Shown here one piece after another: positions 19,133 to 28,005 of a DNA stretch of 34,200 nt. The translations under genes were made by a program, and so were the position numbers. Under the pieces are notes generated by a model. It was not told where the DNA came from. It ran no database searches and saw only the letters and a list, made by a program, of their open reading frames with translations. The stretch is taken from NCBI GenBank assembly GCA_031256755.1, contig JAIRPZ010000319.1, forward strand, positions 1 to 34,200. The letters are read 5' to 3'. Each line of letters begins with the position of its first letter. Within the stretch, counting starts at the first letter, position 1. Source of the DNA: Planctomycetaceae bacterium (GTDB taxonomy: Bacteria > Planctomycetota > Planctomycetia > Pirellulales > Thermoguttaceae).

Positions 19133-19387
19133 ATGGAACGTACACCGTATCAGAAGAAAATCATTGAACGTTATTATGACCATAAGAAAACAATTATGTC
19201 GCAAAAGTTAGGCGAGTTGACGACGGAACTCTATCTTGCAGACGAAAACAAGCGGCAGCCCATTTGGAAACGGGTGGCGGCGGCGTTGGCGCAGTTAGGA
19301 GTCAACGAGGTCTCCATTGAGCAATTGGTGAATATGAACAATCCGTCCAAACTGGCGGAGTTTATCCAAAAAAACAGATTGTCGTGA
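19133..19387 (+). CDS. Small conserved-looking hypothetical protein (84 aa)
   Basis: MERTPYQKKIIERYYDHKKTIMSQKLGELTTELYLADENKRQPIWKRVAAALAQLGV; starts 4 nt after the previous gene. Confidence 0.65.
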   Translation: MERTPYQKKIIERYYDHKKTIMSQKLGELTTELYLADENKRQPIWKRVAAALAQLGVNEVSIEQLVNMNNPSKLAEFIQKNRLS

Positions 19388-19419
19388 AACGAATCAAACC
19401 GGAATTGAACGCCCCCTAG

Positions 19420-19448
19420 TTTACATTCCTGTTTCTTTCCGGTACAAT
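19420..19448 (+). promoter_or_regulatory. Sigma70-like promoter of fba
   Basis: TTTACA (19420-19425) - 17 nt - TACAAT (19443-19448). Confidence 0.55.
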
Positions 19449-19503
19449 GGGACATACAGATTCAATTTTTGCACTCCTCAAAACGGGAGAATCAAACAAC
19501 CCA

Positions 19504-20520
19504 ATGATTGTTACAACGAAAGACCTTTTCCAACATGCCTACGGGAAATATGCCGTCGGTGCTTACAATATCAACAACCTCGAACAAACCGTTGGCTTGT
19601 TTCGCGGAAACCTCGGCAAAAAAGGTGCCAACGAAGACCCGGTTGACGGAAAAATCAGCGCACCGTTCATCATCCAAATCTCCCGCGGCGCAAGAGCGTA
19701 CAGCGACAAACGTATGCTTGAAGCATTGATACGGTCTGCCGATCAGGTCTTCCCGGAAGCCGTTTTTGCCGTTCATCTCGATCATGGCACAGAAGAAGCG
19801 TGCTACGACTGCATTGACAGCGGTTTTTACAGTTCCGTCATGATTGACGCTTCCCACCATGAATTTGCTGAAAATGTCGCAACGACCAAACGGGTTGTCG
19901 ACAAAGCCCACGCAAAAGGGATCGTTGTCGAAGCCGAACTCGGACAACTCGGCGGAGTCGAAGAAGACGTTGTCGGCAGCGTGAAATTGACCGATCCCGC
20001 CCAAGCCGCTGAATTCATTGAAAAAACCGGTGTCGATTCGCTGGCCGTTGCTATCGGAACTTCGCACGGTGCTTTCAAATTCTCCGGCAAACAGGGGTTG
20101 CATTTTGACGTTCTTGAAAAGATTCAAAAAGCGATTCCGAAAAATTTCCCGCTGGTGATGCATGGCAGTTCGAGTGTGCCGCACGAGTGGGTTGAACGGA
20201 TTAACAAGGCAGGCGGGAAACTGAAAGATGCAAGCGGTGTGGACGAAAAACAGTATCTGCCGGCAGCAAAACTCGGCGTAACGAAAATCAATATCGACAC
20301 GGACGGGCGGCTGGTTTGGTGTGCGATTCACCGTGAACATTTTCGGGACAAGCCGGAAGATTTTGATCTTCGCCCGGCGGGCAAAACCTTTATGCAGGCG
20401 TATGCGGAGTATATCATTCACAAGAACGAAATGCTCGGCAGTACCGGTCAACTGGAAGGAGTCCGCTCTGCGTTGTCCGGCGGTAAAAAATCTGCATGCG
20501 GATGTTGCTGCGGAAAGTAA
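19504..20520 (+). CDS. fba: Class II fructose-bisphosphate aldolase
   Basis: MIVTTKDLFQHAYGKYAVGAYNINNLEQ; zinc-binding VHLDHGTEEACYDCIDSGFYSSVMIDASHHEFAEN; EAELGQLGGVEEDV; LVMHGSSSVPHEW; NIDTDGRLV. ATG at 19504 preferred over 19447. Confidence 0.94.
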   Translation: MIVTTKDLFQHAYGKYAVGAYNINNLEQTVGLFRGNLGKKGANEDPVDGKISAPFIIQISRGARAYSDKRMLEALIRSADQVFPEAVFAVHLDHGTEEACYDCIDSGFYSSVMIDASHHEFAENVATTKRVVDKAHAKGIVVEAELGQLGGVEEDVVGSVKLTDPAQAAEFIEKTGVDSLAVAIGTSHGAFKFSGKQGLHFDVLEKIQKAIPKNFPLVMHGSSSVPHEWVERINKAGGKLKDASGVDEKQYLPAAKLGVTKINIDTDGRLVWCAIHREHFRDKPEDFDLRPAGKTFMQAYAEYIIHKNEMLGSTGQLEGVRSALSGGKKSACGCCCGK

Positions 20521-20541
20521 AGGAGTTGTGCTTCGGCAGTT

Positions 20542-20571
20542 CCGCCGGTTTGTACCGGCGGTTCAATTTTT
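20542..20571 (+). terminator. Rho-independent terminator of fba
   Basis: CCGCCGGT-TTGT-ACCGGCGG perfect 8-bp stem followed by TTCAATTTTT; overlaps the 3' end of convergent folE. Confidence 0.75.
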
Positions 20572-21168
20572 GTTGATGAGCGAAAGGATTTCAGCCCGGC
20601 TCGATGGATTTTTCAGAAAACCGCCGCGGAGCGCAGAGGTGATACAAAGAGACCCCGGCTTCTTCACCCCGCGAACCGTCATGCACGTGTGAGTGGCTTC
20701 AATCACAACAGCAACGCCTTTCGCTTTTAATTCCCGGTATAACAATTCGGCAATGTTTTCCGTTAAACGTTCCTGAACTTGCGGACGGCGGGAGAATACT
20801 TCCACGACTCGTGCAAGTTTGCTTAACCCGATAACGCGTCCGTCGGGAATATAACCGATATGGACTTTTCCGGTGAACGGCATTAAATGATGTTCACATG
20901 TGCTGTTAAAACTGATGTCGCGGACAATAACGATTTCGTTGTAGTTCTCTTTGAAGAACTTTTTTGTATAAACAGCCGGATCATCGTGCAGTCCGCCGAA
21001 CATTTCCTGATACATTCGGGCAACCCGCTGCGGTGTTTCGAGCAGTCCCTCCCGATCAGGATTTTCCCCGACGGCAATGAGTATTTCGCGTACAGCGGCG
21101 GCAATTCGTTTTACGTCAATGGTGTTTTTACGCAGTGCCTTTTTTCCGGCTGATATTTTTTCGGTCAT
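20563..21168 (-). CDS. folE: GTP cyclohydrolase I
   Basis: [90 protein letters not shown]. Confidence 0.97.
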   Translation of the reverse strand: MTEKISAGKKALRKNTIDVKRIAAAVREILIAVGENPDREGLLETPQRVARMYQEMFGGLHDDPAVYTKKFFKENYNEIVIVRDISFNSTCEHHLMPFTGKVHIGYIPDGRVIGLSKLARVVEVFSRRPQVQERLTENIAELLYRELKAKGVAVVIEATHTCMTVRGVKKPGSLCITSALRGGFLKNPSSRAEILSLINKN

Positions 21169-21350
21169 TATTTTTGAAAAGAAAACAGTGTTGCGTATAT
21201 TTTAACAAAAAAACCGTCCGAAAGGGTATATGGCGAATCGTTCAGTGTATTTGGAAACGTCCAGATACCTGCCCATCCCCCCTCTTGATTTTGAAGACGG
21301 ATTTTGGAAAATAGTACGTCTTGTTTTGAAATGAGAGGAGAGACCAAAAT

Positions 21351-22085
21351 ATGTCCGAAACGATGATTGAAGCCGCCGGATTAACAAAATATTACGGAGA
21401 GTTTGCCGCCATCGACAACGTCAGTTTTTCCATTAACAAAGGTGAAGTCGCCGCATTTCTCGGTCCGAACGGAGCGGGGAAAAGCACCTCCATGAAACTG
21501 CTGACCGGTTATCTTGCCGCAACAAAAGGTACCGCTAAAATTGCCGGCTATGATATGGCAACAAACCGTATTGCCGGCGCAAGAAAACTCGGCTACCTGC
21601 CCGAAAACGGTCCGCTCTACCCGGATATGACCCCCTGTTCACTGCTCCGTTTTTTCGGCGAATCACGGGGAATGTCCGGCAAATACCTGAATGACCGTAT
21701 CGCCGCCGTCGTCGAACTCTGTTCACTCCGCTCTGTTTATCGCAAGCCCATCGGAAAATTATCAAAGGGCTACCGGCAGCGGGTCGGAATGGCGCAGGCA
21801 ATGCTGCACGAACCGGAAGTGCTGATTCTTGACGAACCCACCGCCGGTCTTGACCCAAACCAGATTCACGATGTCCGTGAAACACTGCGGCGCATCGGCA
21901 AAGAGAAAACTATTCTCCTTTCCACTCACATTTTGCAGGAGGTCGAAGCCGTTGCCTCGCGTGTTTTGTTCATCAACGAAGGACGCTTGGTTTTTAACGG
22001 CACCATCAGCGAGTTTTGGAAAAAAGACAAAGATCAAACCGGCAAAGACCTCGACAACCGGTTCCGTGAATTAACGAAATGTTAA
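21351..22085 (+). CDS. ABC transporter ATP-binding protein (gliding/ABC-2 type-like)
   Basis: Walker A GPNGAGKSTSMKLLTGYL, signature LSKGYRQRVGMAQAML, Walker B VLILDEPTAGLDP, H-loop LLSTHILQEVEAV. Confidence 0.95.
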   Translation: MSETMIEAAGLTKYYGEFAAIDNVSFSINKGEVAAFLGPNGAGKSTSMKLLTGYLAATKGTAKIAGYDMATNRIAGARKLGYLPENGPLYPDMTPCSLLRFFGESRGMSGKYLNDRIAAVVELCSLRSVYRKPIGKLSKGYRQRVGMAQAMLHEPEVLILDEPTAGLDPNQIHDVRETLRRIGKEKTILLSTHILQEVEAVASRVLFINEGRLVFNGTISEFWKKDKDQTGKDLDNRFRELTKC

Positions 22086-22110
22086 TACGGTTTTGCGGTT
22101 TTGCATCCGC

Positions 22111-22749
22111 TTATCCGTAAGATCGGCTTATAAAATTCGCAAGGAGATTTAAGCCGGTTTTGCCTGATTTTTCCGGGTGAAATTGTGCGGCAACAATGTT
22201 CTTGCAGCGCAGAAGAGAAGCAAACGAAATACCGGCATATTCCGTTGTTGCCAAAATATTTACCGGATTTTCCGGTACCGGATAAAAACTGTGGACAAAG
22301 TAAAAGTCGCTGCCGTTTGAAATCCCTTTGAGAAACGGATCCGCAGCGTTTTCTTCACTCCATGAAACGGAGTTCCAGCCGATTTGCGGAACTTTGTCCC
22401 AGCGGTTTGCCGGCTGAAATTTGACGACATTTCCCGGCAGAAGACCGAGCATCTCCGTACCGCCGTCTTCTTCGGAGAAATCAAGCAGCACCTGCATGCC
22501 GACACAAATGCCGAGCAATGGCGTTTCGGCTTGAACGGCATAACGCAGAGCCGCATCGAGTCCGGTACGGCGGAGATTGACCATAGCGGCACCGGCGGCA
22601 CCGACCCCCGGAAAAATAATGCGGTCAGCCGCCGCAACTATTTGCGGATCGGATGTTACGATCCCGTCGGCTCCAATCGTGCGGAGTGCCAATCGGACGC
22701 TGGTTAAATTACCGGCTCCGAAGTCAACGATGGCTAATTTTTGCGGCAT
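22111..22749 (-). CDS. hisH: Imidazole glycerol phosphate synthase subunit HisH
   Basis: LAIVDFGAGNLTSV, IFPGVGAAGAAM, LLGICVGMQVLLDFSEE, NIVAAQFHPEKSGKTGLNLLANF. Track start at 22863 is probably upstream of the real start. Confidence 0.95.
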   Translation of the reverse strand: MPQKLAIVDFGAGNLTSVRLALRTIGADGIVTSDPQIVAAADRIIFPGVGAAGAAMVNLRRTGLDAALRYAVQAETPLLGICVGMQVLLDFSEEDGGTEMLGLLPGNVVKFQPANRWDKVPQIGWNSVSWSEENAADPFLKGISNGSDFYFVHSFYPVPENPVNILATTEYAGISFASLLRCKNIVAAQFHPEKSGKTGLNLLANFISRSYG

Positions 22750-22801
22750 ACGGCGAAAACTCGATTCAGAAAATACCGTACTATTATACCCGATTTCCGC
22801 A

Positions 22802-23680
22802 TTATTTCTGCGCAGCGCAGAACTCTGCCGGCTGACGCAGACCTTCAACGTTAAGAAAATCACGTTCCCGCAGCCGCCAAACGGACGTGTGAAACTTTTT
22901 ATCGCTGCCGGAACAGCACCAGCCGCTTGTGTCCGTAATATCGTCTGACGGATGGATGTTGATTTCGTATTCGCGGTTGACGGATGCCGATTGAATCACT
23001 CGAACAATTTCCGTCAAAGCGAGAACATCCATCCTGCCGGTGTCGAGAATCCCGAAATAACCTGCCGTTTGTTTGATCTTGCGGCAATTCCGATTCAGAA
23101 TCAAACGTTTCATCAAACCGGCGGGAAACCACACCGTCCAGCGTTTTCGGATTCGCCGCCAATCGCCGAATGATTCTTTCGGAATACGCAGACGGAGATG
23201 CCGCTTTCCGGCTTCCGTTTGCACAAGCGGTAAAATGTCCGGCAAAGTATGAATATGCTGATGCGAATCGAGTCCCGTCCAATTCAGAGAATACTTTTCT
23301 GTAAGATACTGCATTTTACCGAGTTGCGCATCGAGTTCCGTTTTCACCGCTTTTATGAATTCAGCGTTGCCGCCATGTCTCCAAAGACCGAGGAAACCAT
23401 AGGCGAACATACCGCCGGGGTCGGTTAATAACGATCTGCCGGCGCAGCACGGGCCGCTTGTTAAAGTAAAGTGCAGTGCCAGCGGCAATTCGGGACAATG
23501 TTCGGCGGCATGTTTTGCCGCATCCTCAGCAAACGGCATATTGACCATAAGCGAAGCGGCAAACGACACACCGCTCGTCAAGTTCCGGCTGCCGGCATCT
23601 TTGGCTAACCTGACGATAGCGGAATTGACAGCGGGCGAAAAACCAAAATCGTCCGCATTGATAATTATTGTCGGAGTCAT
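22802..23680 (-). CDS. YdjC/ChbG/HpnK-family carbohydrate deacetylase
   Basis: PTIIINADDFGFSPAVNSAIVRL metal-binding N-terminus; LPLALHFTLTSGP; GLDSHQHIHTLPDILPLV. Start overlaps the upstream stop codon (TAATG). Confidence 0.88.
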   Translation of the reverse strand: MTPTIIINADDFGFSPAVNSAIVRLAKDAGSRNLTSGVSFAASLMVNMPFAEDAAKHAAEHCPELPLALHFTLTSGPCCAGRSLLTDPGGMFAYGFLGLWRHGGNAEFIKAVKTELDAQLGKMQYLTEKYSLNWTGLDSHQHIHTLPDILPLVQTEAGKRHLRLRIPKESFGDWRRIRKRWTVWFPAGLMKRLILNRNCRKIKQTAGYFGILDTGRMDVLALTEIVRVIQSASVNREYEINIHPSDDITDTSGWCCSGSDKKFHTSVWRLRERDFLNVEGLRQPAEFCAAQK

Positions 23681-25194
23681 TATTCTTTCGGCGGGACAAC
23701 GGCAGCACCGACACGCAGCGGCGGAGTCGGTGTCCAAGTGTGATACAGCAATACAACCGGTTCTTTTTGCAAAACCGCTTTCGGATAACGATGTTTCACA
23801 AACGGCGGATTTTCTCCGTAGCGATCAATATTCCAAACGATTAAACCGCCCTGTTCGTTTAAGTCCGAATCGTATGCCCACGTTCCAACCGGCGGTTCAT
23901 TATACTCGCCAATATCACGGTAAAACAGCACACTTGGTCGTTCCGGCATAGCCCAAGCCGCATAACCGGCGATAGCCCACTCGCCGCTGATATACCGGCA
24001 CGGTTCGGAAAATTGCTTATGCCAGATTTTTTCACACGCCGCTCCTAATTCCCGCAGCGGCAGCATCTTCCCTTGATAATTATGATTAAACGTTGAGCCG
24101 GCACAGAACAGTATCATTGCGGCTTCCAAAAGCAGCAAATAACGGATAACAGACGGCAGCGGAAAGCCGTTCTTGGGACGAAACGTCAGCAACGCCCAAA
24201 CGCCGAGAAACGACCACAGACACGAACCGTAAGCACCGGTTAAGTGCCGGTTGCTGATAACGGAAGCAACCATAAAGATACCGCAGGGAACAAACATGCA
24301 GTAGAAAAGGTATTGCCGGCAGCGGAACAGTATGAACGGCGGAATTTGTTCTGCTGTTAATACGCTCTCTGTATCTCTGCGTTTCCATTGCCAAACAGCA
24401 CCGAGTATCGGAAACAGCATGATCAGCGTTGGAATCCAAAATTGCGATTGGTGCAGCAAAAATTGCAGCGGGAAATAGAATCTGTCCGAGAAAGCGGAAC
24501 CGGCGTGCGAAGTCGCCGCATACCGTAACGGCGCAAAATCATGTCCATAAATCCAGATCATTTGCGGCAGAAAAAGAACTAACGCAATGAGTGCTGTCAG
24601 ATACGGTCCCGCAGTTTTCCAATGTTTACGCCCTTCTTTATGCGACAGCAAAAACGCAACAACAGCAACAGCAATGAACAGCATCGGATATTTTGCGTTC
24701 ATCCCTGCACCGACAGCAATGCCGGCAAAAATCCAATAACGCCGTTTTCCGGTTAAATAGCCCTGCCAGCAAAGATACGTTGTCAATGCATAGAAAGCGA
24801 TCAAATGCAGGTTCTGATTATAGACAAGCGACTGATAAGTGCAGAAATACGACGGCAGAAAAATGAACGCTCCGCCTAACGCCGCTTTTTCGGAAAGTAC
24901 GGTGCGTCCGAATTGCCAAACCGACCACGCCGCAAGCAGAATGCACATCTGCGCACAGATAAACGGAGCAGCGAAACTGCGGTTGGTGAGAATGTTAACG
25001 ATTTCCAAATGCCACGCTTGCAGCATCGGATGTTTCAATGTCGATAAGACCCATTCTTTGGCGGCGATTTCGTGTTCGATAACATCATCTATTCGCCAGC
25101 AGGAATGCAGCAGACAGGGCAGAATAATCCACACGGCGGCGTGAAGAAAAACGCAAGTCCAAAAAATGCCTGATTCTTTTTTCTCTGTATACAT
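23680..25194 (-). CDS. ArnT/GT39-like polyprenyl-phosphate-sugar glycosyltransferase, multi-pass membrane protein
   Basis: LLHSCWRIDDVIEHEIAAKEWVLSTLKHPMLQAWHLEIV followed by about ten TM segments; KYPMLFIAVAVVAFLLSH; FGRTVLSEKAALGGAFIF. Confidence 0.8.
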   Translation of the reverse strand: MYTEKKESGIFWTCVFLHAAVWIILPCLLHSCWRIDDVIEHEIAAKEWVLSTLKHPMLQAWHLEIVNILTNRSFAAPFICAQMCILLAAWSVWQFGRTVLSEKAALGGAFIFLPSYFCTYQSLVYNQNLHLIAFYALTTYLCWQGYLTGKRRYWIFAGIAVGAGMNAKYPMLFIAVAVVAFLLSHKEGRKHWKTAGPYLTALIALVLFLPQMIWIYGHDFAPLRYAATSHAGSAFSDRFYFPLQFLLHQSQFWIPTLIMLFPILGAVWQWKRRDTESVLTAEQIPPFILFRCRQYLFYCMFVPCGIFMVASVISNRHLTGAYGSCLWSFLGVWALLTFRPKNGFPLPSVIRYLLLLEAAMILFCAGSTFNHNYQGKMLPLRELGAACEKIWHKQFSEPCRYISGEWAIAGYAAWAMPERPSVLFYRDIGEYNEPPVGTWAYDSDLNEQGGLIVWNIDRYGENPPFVKHRYPKAVLQKEPVVLLYHTWTPTPPLRVGAAVVPPKE

Positions 25195-25223
25195 GCAATA
25201 GCGGAATAACGGGCGGAATCAAC

Positions 25224-26297
25224 TTATGCGGCTTTGCCGGTTTCCTTCGCAGCGGCAGAAGTTGCGGAAGTTAAAGCCGGCTGATGAACATCAAATCCGT
25301 TTTCTTCCTGTACAACGAACAGCGGACGATGTTTCGTTTCCAGATAAATGCGTCCGACATATTCGCCGAGGATGCCGAGTGCAATCAACTGCATTCCGCC
25401 GAGGAAAGATATTGCCGCGATCAATGTCGGAAAGCCCGGCGTATCAATCCCGCGGAATACCGTGTCGGCAACGATGTACAGTCCGTAAAAAATACTGAAC
25501 ACCGCAACCGATAAACCGGTGTAAGTGATCCAGCGCAGCGGCATTGCCGAAAAACTGGTGATGCTGTCCATCGACAGTTTTATCAATTTGCTGAGCGAAA
25601 ACTTGGTTGTTCCGGCAAAACGCCGGTTCGTTTCAAACTCAAGACTCTGCTGCCGGAATCCTAACGATGAAACCATTGCACGGAGAAACCGGGATTGTTC
25701 ATTCATGGAATTGACGGTGTCGACAATTTTCCGGTCAAGCAGACGGTAATCGCAAAGTCCTTCCGGCATAGAAACTTCCGATAAGGAATTCAGGATTTTC
25801 CGAAATGCAGCCGACAAGAACCGCTTTACTGTACCGGTTTGCTTATCATATTTCCGAACGGTATAGACATAATCAATGCCGCTCTTCCAGAGTTGTACCA
25901 TTTGCGGGATCAATTCCGGCGGATGCTGCAAGTCGCTGTCCATCGTGATAACGGCATGTCCGCTTGCATATCTTAAACCGGCAGAAGTTGCCATTTGCAC
26001 ACCGAAATTCCGGCTGAACCGCACGATCTTGACACGGGCATCTTCGGCGTGAAGTTGTTTGAGAACGTTCCAAGTGTTGTCGGTACTGCCGTCATCAACG
26101 AGAATGATTTCCCAGTGGCGATGCAACTCGCCGGCAAAAACACCGTTGCTTAAAACATCACGGACAGTATTCACGAAAACGGCAATGCCGTCCGCTTCGT
26201 TAAACACAGGAGACACAACGGAAACGGCGGGCAGACGATTTTCTGTTAAATCAGATAAAGGAGTCAATCGGGACGGCGGATGAGATATGGACGGCAT
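25224..26297 (-). CDS. Family 2 glycosyltransferase (dolichyl/undecaprenyl-phosphate sugar synthase, ArnC/GtrB-like)
   Basis: SVVSPVFNEADGIAVFV, WEIILVDDGSTDNTWNVL, ITMDSDLQHPPELIPQMV, two C-terminal TM helices and GEYVGRIYLETKHRPLFVV. Confidence 0.93.
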   Translation of the reverse strand: MPSISHPPSRLTPLSDLTENRLPAVSVVSPVFNEADGIAVFVNTVRDVLSNGVFAGELHRHWEIILVDDGSTDNTWNVLKQLHAEDARVKIVRFSRNFGVQMATSAGLRYASGHAVITMDSDLQHPPELIPQMVQLWKSGIDYVYTVRKYDKQTGTVKRFLSAAFRKILNSLSEVSMPEGLCDYRLLDRKIVDTVNSMNEQSRFLRAMVSSLGFRQQSLEFETNRRFAGTTKFSLSKLIKLSMDSITSFSAMPLRWITYTGLSVAVFSIFYGLYIVADTVFRGIDTPGFPTLIAAISFLGGMQLIALGILGEYVGRIYLETKHRPLFVVQEENGFDVHQPALTSATSAAAKETGKAA

Positions 26298-26446
26298 CGG
26301 TGCGCTATGATTAGATAACCGGCGGACAATAATCATGCAGCGGCGGTATGTCAAGGGCAATACGCCGTTCCGCACGTTTTGCCGGCACCGGTTTACTCGC
26401 CGACCGTTGCCGGCGATACAGAAAATCCGATTCCGTATCGAATCCC

Positions 26447-26475
26447 CTGACTTTTTCAGCCACTTATGTTATAAT
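26447..26475 (+). promoter_or_regulatory. Promoter of the gltD-like gene
   Basis: CTGACT (26447-26452) - 17 nt - TATAAT (26470-26475). Confidence 0.4.
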
Positions 26476-26539
26476 GTTTGGACGATTTCGTTTTTGTGTT
26501 CCGCTGCTTAATTTCCGTCTAAAATATCTCCTGCGTTTT

Positions 26540-27961
26540 ATGTCTCCGCCTTCCAGCCGAATTCCGATGCCTGAACAGCCGCCGGAGGTTCGGAAAAAAA
26601 ACTTTCTTGAAGTGCCGCTCGGCTACTCTCCTGAAGCCGCTCAAGCCGAAGCCGCCCGGTGTATTCAATGCAGGAAGCCGGGCTGTATGAACGGCTGCCC
26701 TGTCGGTGTTAAAATTCCTGAATTTCTTAAACTCCTGAAAGAAGGCCGCTTTGCTGAAGCCGCCCGAAAGATAAAGGAAACCAATGCTCTTCCCGCCGTC
26801 TGCGGAAGAGTTTGTCCACAGGAGTCGCAATGCGAGTCCCAGTGTATCCTCGGCAAAAAAGGGGAACCCGTTGCCATCGGACGATGCGAAAGATTTGCAG
26901 CGGACAATGAAAGGGAACACTGCGGACAGCAGGCAGCGGACAGTGAACCGCAGCCGCTGACCGTTGAACGCCGGCTGTCTGCCGCACAAAAAGTTGCCGT
27001 TATCGGAGCGGGTCCTGCCGGATTAACCGTTGCCGGCGATCTCCTCCGGCTTGGCTATGAAATAACGGTTTTTGAAGCGTTTCACAAAGCCGGCGGTGTG
27101 CTGATGTACGGCATACCGGAATTTCGGCTTCCGAAAAAAATTGTCGACCATGAAATTGCCGGACTTGTCAAACTCGGCGTGAAAATCGAATTGAATCAGG
27201 TCATCGGCAAAACGATCACGATTGACGAACTGCTGAACGAAGACGGTTTTTCTGCGGTTTTTATCGGTGTCGGGGCGGGCTTACCCATGTTTCTTCATTT
27301 GCCCGGTGAAGATTTAGGCGGCATTTACGCAGCCAATGAATATCTGACCCGCAGCAATCTGATGAAAGCGTATCAGTTTCCTGCGGTTGATACGCCGATT
27401 GCCCGCGGCAAACATGTCTGCGTTGTCGGCGGCGGCAATGTCGCAATGGATGCGGCACGTACCGCAATCCGGCTCGGTGCGGAATCGGTCAAAATCGTCT
27501 ATCGGCGGTCGCGTGCCGAACTGCCTGCCCGCACCGAAGAAATTCACCATGCAGAAGAAGAGGGTGTCGAATTTTTGTTTTTGACCAATCCGCAACAATA
27601 TCTCGGCAACAGTCAGGGAATGGTACGGGCAATGGTGTGCGATAAAATGGAACTTGGCGAACCGGACGCGTCGGGACGGCGGCGACCGGTGAAGGTACCG
27701 GATTCCGAATTTGAATTGGAAACGGATTGTGTGATTGTCGCCGCAGGAGCGTTGGCGAATCCGCTCTTGACGAAAAACACGCCGGGTTTGGAACTGGACA
27801 AACGGGGCTACATTGTTGCAGACGAAAAAGGACGGACAAGCCGGAAAAACGTTTGGGCAGGAGGCGACATTGTTACCGGTTCGGCAACGGTTATTCTCGC
27901 AATGGGTGCGGGAAAAATGGCCGCAAAAGATATCCATGACACGCTGTCAGGCGGGAAATAA
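26540..27961 (+). CDS. gltD: Glutamate synthase small subunit-like NAD(P)H oxidoreductase (GltD/SudA family)
   Basis: Fe-S N-terminus EAARCIQCRKPGCMNGCPVGVKIPEF, CGRVCPQESQCESQCILGKKGEPVAIGRCERF; FAD GAGPAGLTVAGDL; NAD(P)H GGGNVAMDAARTAIRLGAESVKIVYRRSRAELPAR; WAGGDIVTGSATVILAMGAGKMAA. Confidence 0.94.
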   Translation: MSPPSSRIPMPEQPPEVRKKNFLEVPLGYSPEAAQAEAARCIQCRKPGCMNGCPVGVKIPEFLKLLKEGRFAEAARKIKETNALPAVCGRVCPQESQCESQCILGKKGEPVAIGRCERFAADNEREHCGQQAADSEPQPLTVERRLSAAQKVAVIGAGPAGLTVAGDLLRLGYEITVFEAFHKAGGVLMYGIPEFRLPKKIVDHEIAGLVKLGVKIELNQVIGKTITIDELLNEDGFSAVFIGVGAGLPMFLHLPGEDLGGIYAANEYLTRSNLMKAYQFPAVDTPIARGKHVCVVGGGNVAMDAARTAIRLGAESVKIVYRRSRAELPARTEEIHHAEEEGVEFLFLTNPQQYLGNSQGMVRAMVCDKMELGEPDASGRRRPVKVPDSEFELETDCVIVAAGALANPLLTKNTPGLELDKRGYIVADEKGRTSRKNVWAGGDIVTGSATVILAMGAGKMAAKDIHDTLSGGK

Positions 27962-28005
27962 AGGATTAAGAATTGGCTCTTTTCTGTTTCCGGTCCGGTT
28001 TGATT

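Noticed and set aside
18640-19167. 175-aa plus-strand ORF overlapping the PH-like gene in another frame
   Set aside because: The overlapping 18722-19129 frame has coherent TM helices and tight spacing to the next gene; this one has no such pattern.
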